This document shows positions 50,836 through 58,082 of a stretch of DNA of 64,000 bases, in pieces. Position numbers and translations under genes: made by a program. The notes beneath the pieces are model-generated. The model was given only the letters and a program-made list of their open reading frames with translations, was not told the DNA's origin and made no database searches. This DNA comes from CAZBRS01 sp964494475 (GTDB taxonomy: Bacteria > Myxococcota_A > UBA9042 > CAZBRS01), in NCBI GenBank assembly GCA_964494475.1, contig CAZBRS010000024.1, forward strand, positions 16,334-80,333, written 5' to 3'. Each line of letters begins with the position of its first letter. Position 1 is the stretch's first letter.

Positions 50836-52097
50836 GCCCTCGGGACGACCTCCCGACCATGGACCCTGCAGGAAACCTCACCCCCCACCCCTCTCCGTCA
50901 AGCGGAGACCTCACCCCCCACCCCTCTCCGTCAAGCGGAGAGGGGGGTTCGGAGGCCGGCATCCCCCTCTCCACGAAGATGGAGAGGGGGCCGGGGGGTG
51001 AGGTTTCGCGTCGTCTCGGCCGTTGGCTCCTGGCCGCGTTCGTCGCGGCTCTGGCTGCCGCCGCCGCCCTCGCGCTCGCCTACACCCGCTACCTCGACTC
51101 CCCCATCGGCGCGCCGGGCGACCCGCCGCTGGTGTTCGCGATCGAGCCCAGCGTCCCGTTCAAGGCGTCGCTCGCCACGCTGGTCGAGCGCGGGGTCGTC
51201 ACGCACCCGTTGCTCTTCAAGCTTTGCGGCGTGCGCGCGGGCGACGACGCGCGCGTGAAGGCCGGCAGCTACGTGCTGCCGGCCGAGCTCACGCCGCGGC
51301 AGCTCTGGGCCGCCCTGGTCGCCGGCCCGCGCGCGGCCCGTCCGTTGCTCACGCTGCCCGAGGGCTCGACCGTGTGGCGCGTCGCCGCCCTGCTGGCCGG
51401 CGCGGGCGTGGCGCCGCGCCTCGAGCTGCTCGACGTGGCGCGCGACCCCGCCTTCGTGGCCGCCCACGCGCGGTTGGCCGCCTTCCTGCCGCGCGAGCGC
51501 CTGGACCGGCTGTTGATCGCGCACCCCGAGTACACGCGGCTCGAGGGCGTGCTCGCCCCCGATACCTACGATCTGGCGCCCGGTGACGACCCCCGCGCCG
51601 TGGCGGGCCGCCTGATCGACCGCTTCTTCCGGACCTGGGACGAGGTGGCGGGGCCGGGCGCGTCCTTCGAGCTGAACGGGGTCGTCCTCACTCCCTACGA
51701 AGTGCTCATCGTCGCCTCGCTCGTGGAGCGCGAGGTGCGCGTGCCCGACGAGCGCCGCCTGGTGGCCTCGGTCTTCCTGAACCGGCTGGCGAAGGGCATG
51801 CGCCTCGAGACCGATCCCACGTTGGTCTACTCCCCCGTCGACGACGGGCTCGTGCCCACCCCCGAGCACCGCCGCGACGCCGCGAACCCCTTCAACACCT
51901 ACGCGCACCCGGGCCTGCCGCCGACGCCCATCGGCTCCCCAGGGCGCGCCGCCCTCGAGGCCGTGCTGCGAGCGCCCTCGACCGACTACCTGTTCTTCGT
52001 GGCCCGCGGCGACGGCACGGGCCGGCACTACTTCGCGCCCACCTACGACGAGCACCGGCGCAACATCATCTACGCAGAGCGGGAGCGGTTGAAGTAG
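50832..52097 (+). CDS. mltG: Endolytic murein transglycosylase MltG
   Basis: A 421-aa protein. ATG 50832 overlaps ruvX. Residues 15-58 are encoded by a repeat (50876-51003), giving the odd segment LTPHPSPSSG twice; a transmembrane helix follows at about 65-85. The catalytic domain has ASLVEREVRVPDERRLVASVFLNRL with the catalytic Glu, LETDPTLVY, and NTYAHPGLPPTPIGSPG. MltG cuts nascent glycan strands and sets their length. The repeat lies in the cytoplasmic tail, where extra residues are likely tolerated. The stop codon touches a 22-bp palindrome. Confidence 0.93.
   Translation: MSPRDDLPTMDPAGNLTPHPSPSSGDLTPHPSPSSGEGGSEAGIPLSTKMERGPGGEVSRRLGRWLLAAFVAALAAAAALALAYTRYLDSPIGAPGDPPLVFAIEPSVPFKASLATLVERGVVTHPLLFKLCGVRAGDDARVKAGSYVLPAELTPRQLWAALVAGPRAARPLLTLPEGSTVWRVAALLAGAGVAPRLELLDVARDPAFVAAHARLAAFLPRERLDRLLIAHPEYTRLEGVLAPDTYDLAPGDDPRAVAGRLIDRFFRTWDEVAGPGASFELNGVVLTPYEVLIVASLVEREVRVPDERRLVASVFLNRLAKGMRLETDPTLVYSPVDDGLVPTPEHRRDAANPFNTYAHPGLPPTPIGSPGRAALEAVLRAPSTDYLFFVARGDGTGRHYFAPTYDEHRRNIIYAERERLK
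50876..51003. repeat. REP-like doublet inserted in the mltG 5' coding region
   Basis: CCTCACCCCCC at 50876-50886 is repeated inverted as GGGGGGTGAGG at 50993-51003. Inside are two direct copies of a 33-nt unit (50875-50907 and 50908-50940) and stem-loops such as CCCCTCTCCG/CGGAGAGGGG. The 33-nt unit is 11 codons, so the frame is kept. Confidence 0.85.
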
Positions 52098-52118
52098 GGA
52101 CACGATGCATCGTGTCCC
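52097..52118. terminator. Perfect 22-nt palindrome between convergent mltG and ERG2-like genes
   Basis: GGGACACGATG is followed directly by its exact reverse complement. It begins with the last base of the mltG stop codon and lies 7 nt from the stop of the convergent gene. No U tract is visible, so it may be a bidirectional terminator or another palindromic repeat. Confidence 0.6.
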
Positions 52119-52124
52119 CACGAA

Positions 52125-52682
52125 TCAGATCTTTCCGCGCAGCAGCTCCTTGATGACCATCCCCCCGTACTGCCCCATCAGGCGGAACATGGCCCGGTAG
52201 TCGAGGTTCGAGAACAGGTTGTCGGCCATGCCCGTGGGCAGCATGGTCGGGATCCAGCCCGTGGCGTACTCGAGCATCCAGGTGTCCTCGAAGGCGCGGT
52301 AGCCCTTGGTGCGGCCGCGGGTGAGCAGCGCCGCGTCGCCTGGGCGGTAGATGGTCTTCTCGATCTCGCCCTCGTGGTACGTCCACATCTCGCCGGTGAG
52401 CATGAAGTCGTGCACGTCGGCGTGGTAGCGCCCCGAGTGCCCCTCGGTGCCGATGGGCGTGCCGAACAGGATGAGGTACTCGGACATGGAGCCGTAGAGC
52501 AGCTTCAGCTGCCCCATGGCGCCGCAGGCCGTGTTGAAGAGCCAGGCGTGATCGTGGCGGATACGCCCGGGCACGGTCGACTCGAGCTGCTCGAGCACGC
52601 CGTCGAAGGCCTGGCGCGCCGGCAGTCCGGCCACGTTGCGCGAGATGGTGTGCAGCCCCTCGGGCGTGAAGAGCTTGCTCAT
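52125..52682 (-). CDS. ERG2/sigma-1 receptor family protein, C8-C7 sterol isomerase-like
   Basis: A 185-aa protein from ATG 52682, which overlaps the stop of the MglA-like gene. It matches the eukaryotic ERG2/sigma-1 core almost block by block: AMGQLKLLYGSMSEYLILFGTPIGTEGHSGRYHAD, then YRPGDAALLTRGRTKGYRA, WMLEYATGWIPTMLPTGMAD and the final LLRGKI. The acidic residues known to be important in the family are present at Glu68 (SEY), Asp92 (VHD) and Glu138 (LEY). The usual N-terminal transmembrane helix is missing. ERG2 moves a sterol double bond from C8 to C7; whether this cell makes sterols is not shown in the window. Confidence 0.9.
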   Translation of the reverse strand: MSKLFTPEGLHTISRNVAGLPARQAFDGVLEQLESTVPGRIRHDHAWLFNTACGAMGQLKLLYGSMSEYLILFGTPIGTEGHSGRYHADVHDFMLTGEMWTYHEGEIEKTIYRPGDAALLTRGRTKGYRAFEDTWMLEYATGWIPTMLPTGMADNLFSNLDYRAMFRLMGQYGGMVIKELLRGKI

Positions 52683-53557
52683 GACGGGCTCGCCTTCTTG
52701 CGGAACAGGCCGAGCAGGCCGCGCGACTCGACGGCCGTCACGCGCTCCTGCAGCTTGCCGAGCACCGCGTTGAAGCTCTCGAGCACCTTGTTGAAGGTGG
52801 TCACGGCCTTCTCGACCGCGTCGACGCGCTGCATCACGGCCTGGCTCTGCTCGACCAGCTTCTTCAGCTCTTCGCCGTGCTCGACCAGCCACTTCAGGGT
52901 CTCGAGCTTCTGCTCTTCCTTGAAGAAGTCGACGAAGCGACGCACTTCCATGTTGGTGATCTCCTCCAGGACCTCGTCCTGGCGTGCCTTGAAGAACCGC
53001 TCGACCATGTGGTTGCCGAGCACGTCGACGGTCTCCTTCACGTTGTAGCCCGTGGCCGCCACGCCGGGCAGCCAGGTGGCGCCCACGTCGTTCAGCAGCT
53101 TGTCGAGCACCTCGGGAGCGTACGTGTTCGGCAGATCCTGCTTGTTGTACTGAAAGACCGTGGGCAGGCGGTCGAGCGCGTGGCCCACCTCGGCCAGGTT
53201 GGCCTTGAGCTCGGTCAGCGAGTCGACGTTGTTCTGGAACACCTGCTTCTGCGAGTCGGCCACGAACACGATGCCGTCGACGCCGTTCAGGAGCACCTGG
53301 CGCGTCTGGCTGTACTTCACCTGGCCCGGCGAGGTGTAGATCTTGAACACGGGCGTGAGCCCGTCGACCTTGGGGAACTCGACCGGGAGGTAGTCGAAGA
53401 AGACCGTGCGCTCGCCCTCGCCGGAGATGGAGCGGATGTGCGATTTGCCGAGCAGGGTGGCCAGGTAGCGCAGGTTGGTCGTCTTGCCGGACAGGCCGGG
53501 GCCGTAGTAGACGACCTTCCAGACGATGGCACCGTTCTTGAAGTCGAGGAAGGGCAT
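52679..53557 (-). CDS. MglA-like small GTPase with C-terminal coiled coil
   Basis: A 292-aa protein. Residues 1-195 are a MglA-type Ras-like GTPase: P-loop GPGLSGKTTNL (residues 19-29), a DxxG-equivalent TSPGQVKYSQTR, NKQDL (138-142) and VAATGYNVKETV. MglA in Myxococcus controls cell polarity and motility. Residues about 195-275 form a long helical, heptad-like region, and the end is basic (LFRKKASPS). The TSPGQ segment, lacking the usual Asp of DxxG, is typical of this family. It is 3 nt after the 219-aa gene and overlaps the ERG2-like gene by ATGA. Confidence 0.92.
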   Translation of the reverse strand: MPFLDFKNGAIVWKVVYYGPGLSGKTTNLRYLATLLGKSHIRSISGEGERTVFFDYLPVEFPKVDGLTPVFKIYTSPGQVKYSQTRQVLLNGVDGIVFVADSQKQVFQNNVDSLTELKANLAEVGHALDRLPTVFQYNKQDLPNTYAPEVLDKLLNDVGATWLPGVAATGYNVKETVDVLGNHMVERFFKARQDEVLEEITNMEVRRFVDFFKEEQKLETLKWLVEHGEELKKLVEQSQAVMQRVDAVEKAVTTFNKVLESFNAVLGKLQERVTAVESRGLLGLFRKKASPS

Positions 53558-53560
53558 GGC

Positions 53561-54220
53561 TTACCCCAGCCCCAGCGAGCCGAGGCTGCCGAGCACCTTC
53601 TGGTGCATCTCCTCGATCAGGAAGAGCAGCTTGCGGCGATGCGGCGTCTCGTCCTTCACGTGGTGCGTGAACGTCTTCAGCACCTTGCCGTCGCGGTACA
53701 CCTCGGTCGAGACGCGGGGCTTCTCGCCGGGGTAGAACTGGGTCTGTACGTTGTAGCCCTTGCCGTCGATCTCGACGCGGTCGTTCAGGCCCGGGTACTC
53801 GTGCTCGGCGAACTCGTCGAGCAGGAAGCCGTAGTGGATGGTGAGCAGGGTCTCGATCGTGCGTGCCAGGCCGTCGGCGGAGATGTGCTCGACCTTCGGC
53901 TGCGTCGTGTTCGTCACCACCAGGATCTCGGTGGCGGCCGCCCCCCCCGTCACGGCGACGAGCGGCAGGCGGTTGCGGGCCAGGGCGTCCCAGTGCGACG
54001 AGACCCAGTCGACGCCGTCGAGGTAGCGCGTCGGGTCGATGGCGACGAGGAGCAGGTCGGCGTCGAGGCGGCTCTTGGCCACCAGCTCGAGGAAGCGCTC
54101 GACGTCGGCCTCGGTCGCCACGCGCACCTGCACGTCGAGCCGCTGGAGCAGCGCAGCCAGGCCCAGTTGCCTGACGATGGCGCGGTCGTTCGTGAGCAGG
54201 AGCATGCCGATGCGTTCCAC
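53561..54220 (-). CDS. Unknown protein upstream of the MglA-like GTPase
   Basis: A 219-aa protein from GTG 54220 (ATG at codon 6 is an alternative). Residues 1-110 look like a receiver-type alpha/beta domain (LLLTNDRAIVRQLGLAALLQRLDVQVRVAT, DLLLVAIDPTRYLDG, PLVAVTGGAAA), but the conserved phospho-acceptor residues cannot be recognised with confidence. The second half has a beta-rich segment (VEIDGKGYNVQTQFYPGEKPRVSTEVYRDGKVLKTF) and a helical end. Only 3 nt separate it from the MglA-like gene, so it could be a partner or regulator of that GTPase. Confidence 0.65.
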   Translation of the reverse strand: MERIGMLLLTNDRAIVRQLGLAALLQRLDVQVRVATEADVERFLELVAKSRLDADLLLVAIDPTRYLDGVDWVSSHWDALARNRLPLVAVTGGAAATEILVVTNTTQPKVEHISADGLARTIETLLTIHYGFLLDEFAEHEYPGLNDRVEIDGKGYNVQTQFYPGEKPRVSTEVYRDGKVLKTFTHHVKDETPHRRKLLFLIEEMHQKVLGSLGSLGLG

Positions 54221-54268
54221 CCTTTCGCTGGTCTATAGCCCGTAGCAGCGTCGCGGTTCAAGAAGAAA

Positions 54269-54871
54269 TCAGGTGGGCTCGTCGGCGAGCCCTTCGGGCA
54301 CCTCGCGGTTGGGCTCGGTGGTCTCTTCCTCCTCGATGTCGAACTCGAAGAGGATGCTGTCGCTCTCGGCGCCCTTGGAGACCACCACGCGCGCCGGGCG
54401 AAGAACCTCGTCGCCATAGTCGTAGCCCGGCGAGGTCTCGCGGATGACGTGGCCCGCCGGGACGTCGTCGTGATGGACGTGGTCGACGGCCTCGTGCTTC
54501 AGGGGCGTGAAGCGCTCACCGACGGCCGCGAAGCGCCGGACCCCCTCGATCTGCAGGACCTGCTGCAGCCGATCGAGGATCATCCGGAAACCGTCGATCG
54601 TCGAGGCGCGGGGTACCGCCGGCAGCACGACCGGGCTGGAGGCCTCGACGTGCAGCACGGCGCGCTCGAAGTCGTCGACCACGGGCAGCAGCGAGAGCAG
54701 GAAGCGCCGCAGGGCGCGCTCCTGCAGGTCTTCCTTCTCGCGCAGCGTACGCTTGCGGAAGTTGTCGAAGTCGGCCGCGAGCCTCTGCAGCTTGTGCCGC
54801 GTGTCGTCGAGCTGTTGCTCGGGGCTCGGCAGGTCTTCGTCCGCGAACGGCTGCTTGTCGTCGTCGACCAT
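54269..54871 (-). CDS. grpE: GrpE nucleotide exchange factor
   Basis: A 200-aa GrpE. The long helix has LPSPEQQLDDTRHKLQRLAADFDNFRKRTLREKED and LLPVVDDFERAV, and the wing domain has PLKHEAVDHVHHDDVPAGHVIRE followed by DEVLRPARVVVSK. ATG 54871 is preceded by a near-perfect sigma70-type promoter. GrpE releases ADP from DnaK. dnaK is not in the window. The acidic C-terminal tail is longer than usual. Confidence 0.93.
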   Translation of the reverse strand: MVDDDKQPFADEDLPSPEQQLDDTRHKLQRLAADFDNFRKRTLREKEDLQERALRRFLLSLLPVVDDFERAVLHVEASSPVVLPAVPRASTIDGFRMILDRLQQVLQIEGVRRFAAVGERFTPLKHEAVDHVHHDDVPAGHVIRETSPGYDYGDEVLRPARVVVSKGAESDSILFEFDIEEEETTEPNREVPEGLADEPT

Positions 54872-54896
54872 CGTGATCCGCCGGTGTACGCGGCGC

Positions 54897-54925
54897 AGTA
54901 TAGACGGACGAGCCAGCGGTTTCAA
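54897..54925 (-). promoter_or_regulatory. Promoter upstream of grpE
   Basis: TTGAAA (54920-54925) and TATACT (54897-54902) on the minus strand with 17 nt between, ending 26 nt before ATG 54871. No CIRCE element was seen. Confidence 0.8.
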
Positions 54926-54953
54926 GCCCGGGCACACGATTCGGCTTGCTAAG

Positions 54954-54963
54954 TAACCGGTTA
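54954..54963. promoter_or_regulatory. TAACCGGTTA operator-like palindrome
   Basis: A perfect 10-bp palindrome in the divergent space between grpE and the small membrane protein, next to AT-rich sequence. TetR-family operators often look like this, but no TetR gene is in the window. Confidence 0.4.
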
Positions 54964-55032
54964 GTTAATATAGTTGAGTCGCGGGCCGGGAAGACGGGTC
55001 AGGTCGCTCCGTCGGCACGCGAGGAGGGTGTC

Positions 55033-55248
55033 ATGCTGGCCTTCATCACGCTGGATCCCGCGAACGTCGCCTCGTGGCCGGGAGCGTTGTTCGTGCTCTT
55101 CAACGCCCTGGCCCTGTTGCCCTTCGCCATGGCGGGTTGGGCCCTGGTGGTCGACCTCTCGGAGTTGGAGCCCCCGACCCCTCCGGTCGTCGATCCGCGG
55201 CACTTCCACGCCGACGCGTCGCCCCACCTGGCAGGCTCGCTGCGTTGA
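55033..55248 (+). CDS. Small membrane protein of unknown function
   Basis: A 71-aa protein; ATG 55033 follows GAGGAGGG. One clear hydrophobic helix (WPGALFVLFNALALLPFAMAGWALVVDL), then a Pro-rich end. Family not recognised. Confidence 0.6.
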   Translation: MLAFITLDPANVASWPGALFVLFNALALLPFAMAGWALVVDLSELEPPTPPVVDPRHFHADASPHLAGSLR

Positions 55249-55257
55249 TCTCGCTCT

Positions 55258-55312
55258 CCCCGGGCGCGTGGTGGGAGGGCCGCCCCCTCGACCGCCCGCT
55301 ACGCGCCCGGGG
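55258..55312 (+). terminator. Long stem-loop terminator candidate
   Basis: Twelve perfect base pairs: CCCCGGGCGCGT at 55258-55269 and ACGCGCCCGGGG at 55301-55312, followed by a T-rich stretch (CTCTTCTGATTTCCTTTT). It separates the small membrane protein gene from the VKOR operon. Confidence 0.7.
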
Positions 55313-55349
55313 CTCTTCTGATTTCCTTTTCGCGCGCGTGCCGACGCCG

Positions 55350-55358
55350 TGCTACAAT
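55350..55358 (+). promoter_or_regulatory. Extended -10 promoter of the VKOR operon
   Basis: TGCTACAAT matches an extended -10 (TGn plus TATAAT-like). It lies 46 nt before ATG 55405. No clear -35 is present, as usual for extended -10 promoters. Confidence 0.5.
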
Positions 55359-55404
55359 ACCGCAACTCGTTAGGGCGGCTCGTCCGCGCTTCCAGGGGGG
55401 TTCC

Positions 55405-56679
55405 ATGCGACTCCGAACCGTGCTCTTCCTCGCGCTGGCCGGGGTGGGGGCCCTGTTGGGGCTCATCTACAGCGGCTACTCGACCGCCGACTTCGTGGCG
55501 CACCTCGACCGGCAGCTGCATCCGGTCAACTGCTCGTTCCTGCCGGGCCTCGAAGAGGCCACGCAGCTCGACGCCGACGCCTCGGGCTGCAAGGTGGCCA
55601 TGTTCTCGCCCTACTCGTCGTTCTGGCGCGATCGCTACTGGGGCGGCATCCCCTGGTCGCTGTTCGCGGTCGGGCTCTATGGCTTCGCGCTGGCGCTGGT
55701 CGTGTGGGCCCTGGCTTCGCGCAAGGGGCACCGCCTGGTGCCCTCTGCCTGGCTCATGCTCACGGCGCTGCTGGCCGTGGGCGGGTCCGTGGTCTTCTTC
55801 TCGATCTCGGTGTCCAAGCTCGACGCCTTCTGCACGCTCTGCGTGGGCACGTACGTCAGCTCGGCCATCCTGTTGCTCGGGGCCGCGCTCACGGCGCTGT
55901 CGGCCTGGTCCGACCGCAAGGCCGAGCGCGAGGCCGACCCCGCCAGCGATCCGTCGGTGTGGGCCATGCTGATCGCGGTGGCGGTGCTGGGGCTCGAGCT
56001 CCTGGCCGCTACGTTGATCCCGCCCTACGTCTACGCCACGTCGTTGCCCGACTACGCGCCCTACGTCACGTCGTGCGGCAAGCTGACGGTCAAGGACGAA
56101 GGCGGCTTCCTGCTGCCGTCGGGGCCGCAGGGGCAGGGAGCGCCGGCCGTGCTCGTGCTCGACCCGCTCTGCGCTGCGTGCAAGGCGTTCCACGAGCGGC
56201 TGGTCGACTCGGGCTACGCCGCGCGCCTCTCGATGAGCGTGCAGATGCTCCCCCTCGACGCCGAGTGCAACTGGATGATCAAGGACTCGATGCACCCCGG
56301 TGCCTGCCTGCTGACCCGGGCCCTGCTTTGCTCGAACGACCGGTTCGACGACGTGCTCGCCTGGGTCTACGAGAAGCAGGAGACCTTCCGGCTGGCCGGC
56401 CTCGGCAAGCAGGTCGACCAGATCGAGAAGGCGCTCTACGAGAAGTACCCCGACCTGCAGCGCTGCGTGAAGGCCCCCGAGACCAGCATCCGCCTGAACA
56501 AGCTGCTGCGGCACGCGGTCGCCAACAGCCTGCCGCTGCTCACGCCCCAACTCTACATCAACGAGCGGCGGTTGTGCGACGAGGACACCGACCTGGGCCT
56601 CGACTTCGCCATGAAGCTGCTGCTGAACGGTGGCACGCCGGCGCCGGCGGCCGCCCCAGCGGCGGGAGGTGCCCGATGA
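55405..56679 (+). CDS. VKOR-thioredoxin fusion oxidoreductase
   Basis: A 424-aa protein. The N-terminal half is a VKOR-type membrane domain with loop Cys43 and Cys62 and the active-site pair Cys143-Cys146 (DAFCTLC). Several helices follow, then a DsbA-like thioredoxin domain with Cys256-Cys259 (LDPLCAACK). In known fusions the VKOR part reoxidises the thioredoxin domain, passing electrons to quinone, and so forms disulfides in exported proteins. The Cys-rich exported proteins of this window are possible clients. It overlaps the OmpA-like gene by ATGA. Confidence 0.9.
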   Translation: MRLRTVLFLALAGVGALLGLIYSGYSTADFVAHLDRQLHPVNCSFLPGLEEATQLDADASGCKVAMFSPYSSFWRDRYWGGIPWSLFAVGLYGFALALVVWALASRKGHRLVPSAWLMLTALLAVGGSVVFFSISVSKLDAFCTLCVGTYVSSAILLLGAALTALSAWSDRKAEREADPASDPSVWAMLIAVAVLGLELLAATLIPPYVYATSLPDYAPYVTSCGKLTVKDEGGFLLPSGPQGQGAPAVLVLDPLCAACKAFHERLVDSGYAARLSMSVQMLPLDAECNWMIKDSMHPGACLLTRALLCSNDRFDDVLAWVYEKQETFRLAGLGKQVDQIEKALYEKYPDLQRCVKAPETSIRLNKLLRHAVANSLPLLTPQLYINERRLCDEDTDLGLDFAMKLLLNGGTPAPAAAPAAGGAR

Positions 56680-57377
56680 AGCTCGCCTGGATCCTGAACG
56701 TCCTTGTCATGGGGGCCCTGCTCTTCGGGCTGGGGTTCACGACGAAGAGCGCCGTGCAGGGCGCCGCCAAGCGGCTCGAGACCGGCCTCGACGAGGCGCA
56801 GCAGGCCACGGCCAAGGCTCCGGTGGCGTCGCTCAGCGAGGTGGGCTACTGCTCCGAGCAGCTGAAGGGCGTGCTGCGGCGCGTGCTCACCGAGTGCGGC
56901 CTCATCGGCGGCGGGCGGCGCGGCTGCCAGCCGGGCGAGGTGCGCAACGTGGCCCAGATCAACGACGAAGACTTCAACACGCTGTTCAAGCCCCTCGACA
57001 AGCGGGCCGGCGTCGTGCTCTTCGACAAGTCGAAGGAAGACCTCGACGACGGGGGCAAGGCCCTCATCGACAAGCTGTGGGCCGATCGCCGCGGCGCCTC
57101 GTACTTCTTCATCGTGGCGCGCGCCTCCACCGACGGCTCCACCGAGCTGAACCGCGCCCTGTCGCACAAGCGCGCCAACTCGGTCTTCTTCCAGATCGCC
57201 GACCGCTTCAAGGACCCCGACCTCGAGAAGACCGTGGGCCTCATGTGGCTCGGCGAGGAGTACGCCCAACTCGGCACCGAGTTCTGCACCTGGGCCAGCT
57301 CGCGGCCCGACCAGGAGTGCACCGAAGAGGCGCTGAACCGCAGCACCATCATCTCGTGGATTGACTGTCGCCTATGA
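56676..57377 (+). CDS. Membrane-anchored OmpA-like domain protein
   Basis: A 233-aa protein with an N-terminal hydrophobic helix (residues 5-24). Residues about 110-200 match the OmpA/MotB peptidoglycan-binding fold (VVLFDKSKEDLDDGGKALIDKL, ARASTDGSTELNRALSHKRANSV). Several Cys are present (YCSEQ, TECGL, RGCQP, FCTW, QECT, WIDC), which fits its place in a disulfide-forming operon. It could be a substrate of the VKOR fusion or a peptidoglycan-tethered partner. Overlaps both neighbours by ATGA. Confidence 0.75.
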   Translation: MKLAWILNVLVMGALLFGLGFTTKSAVQGAAKRLETGLDEAQQATAKAPVASLSEVGYCSEQLKGVLRRVLTECGLIGGGRRGCQPGEVRNVAQINDEDFNTLFKPLDKRAGVVLFDKSKEDLDDGGKALIDKLWADRRGASYFFIVARASTDGSTELNRALSHKRANSVFFQIADRFKDPDLEKTVGLMWLGEEYAQLGTEFCTWASSRPDQECTEEALNRSTIISWIDCRL

Positions 57378-58078
57378 GAGTGTTCGGAGTCCTATTGCTG
57401 CTCGTCGCGCTGGGCGTGCTCGGCCTGTTCCTGTGGCCCGTCGTGAAGCCCGACACGCTCCCGAAGCCGGCTGCGTCGGAGGCGGCCAAGGCCTATCGCC
57501 GCGCCGCGCCCGTGATGGCCGAGGCGGCGTCGACCAACAGCCAGGCCCCGGGCAAGCTCGAGGCCGCGGCGGCGGCGCCTCACCCCGGCGAGGCCTCCGC
57601 GGGCGCCACGGGCCCGCTCTGCGACAAGCTGTACCCTGCTGATCGGGCGCCCATGGTGCGCCTGCCCCAGGGCCTGCACCCGCGCGGCGGCGACCCGCGC
57701 GCGCGCCCGGGCCAGTGGCAGTGGCTGAACCTGTGGGCGGCGTGGTGCAAGCCGTGCAAGGAGGAGATGCCCATCCTCTCCGACTGGGCGCGCACCCGCG
57801 ACGGCAAGCGCCCGCACCCCATCTACCTGAGCCTCGACGACGACGAGCGCCAGCTGCGCCGCTACCTCGACGAGCAGGGAGGGGCGCTCGCCGGCGAGTT
57901 CCTGTGGCTCGACGACGACGACGTGCGCGCGGCCTTCTTCGGGGCCGTCGACCTGCCGAACCCGCCGACCCTCCCCGTGCAGCTCGTGCTCGATCCCCAG
58001 GGCCGCCTCCGCTGCGTGCGCGTGGGCAGCATCTCGCGCGCCGAGCTCGACGAGGCCACGCGCGTGTTCGGGTGGTGA
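57374..58078 (+). CDS. TlpA-like membrane-anchored thioredoxin
   Basis: A 234-aa protein with an N-terminal membrane helix (residues 5-24), an Ala/Pro-rich linker and a TlpA-type thioredoxin domain whose active site is NLWAAWCKPCKEEMPIL (Cys125, Cys128). The later TLPVQLVLDPQGRL segment holds the cis-Pro of the fold. It would work in the periplasm as reductase or oxidase, alongside the VKOR fusion two genes upstream. Confidence 0.9.
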   Translation: MRVFGVLLLLVALGVLGLFLWPVVKPDTLPKPAASEAAKAYRRAAPVMAEAASTNSQAPGKLEAAAAAPHPGEASAGATGPLCDKLYPADRAPMVRLPQGLHPRGGDPRARPGQWQWLNLWAAWCKPCKEEMPILSDWARTRDGKRPHPIYLSLDDDERQLRRYLDEQGGALAGEFLWLDDDDVRAAFFGAVDLPNPPTLPVQLVLDPQGRLRCVRVGSISRAELDEATRVFGW

Positions 58079-58082
58079 TCGC

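Noticed and set aside
54946..55032. Upstream ATG at 54946 for the small membrane protein
   Set aside because: It lies over the operator-like palindrome and lacks an RBS; ATG 55033 has GAGGAGGG.
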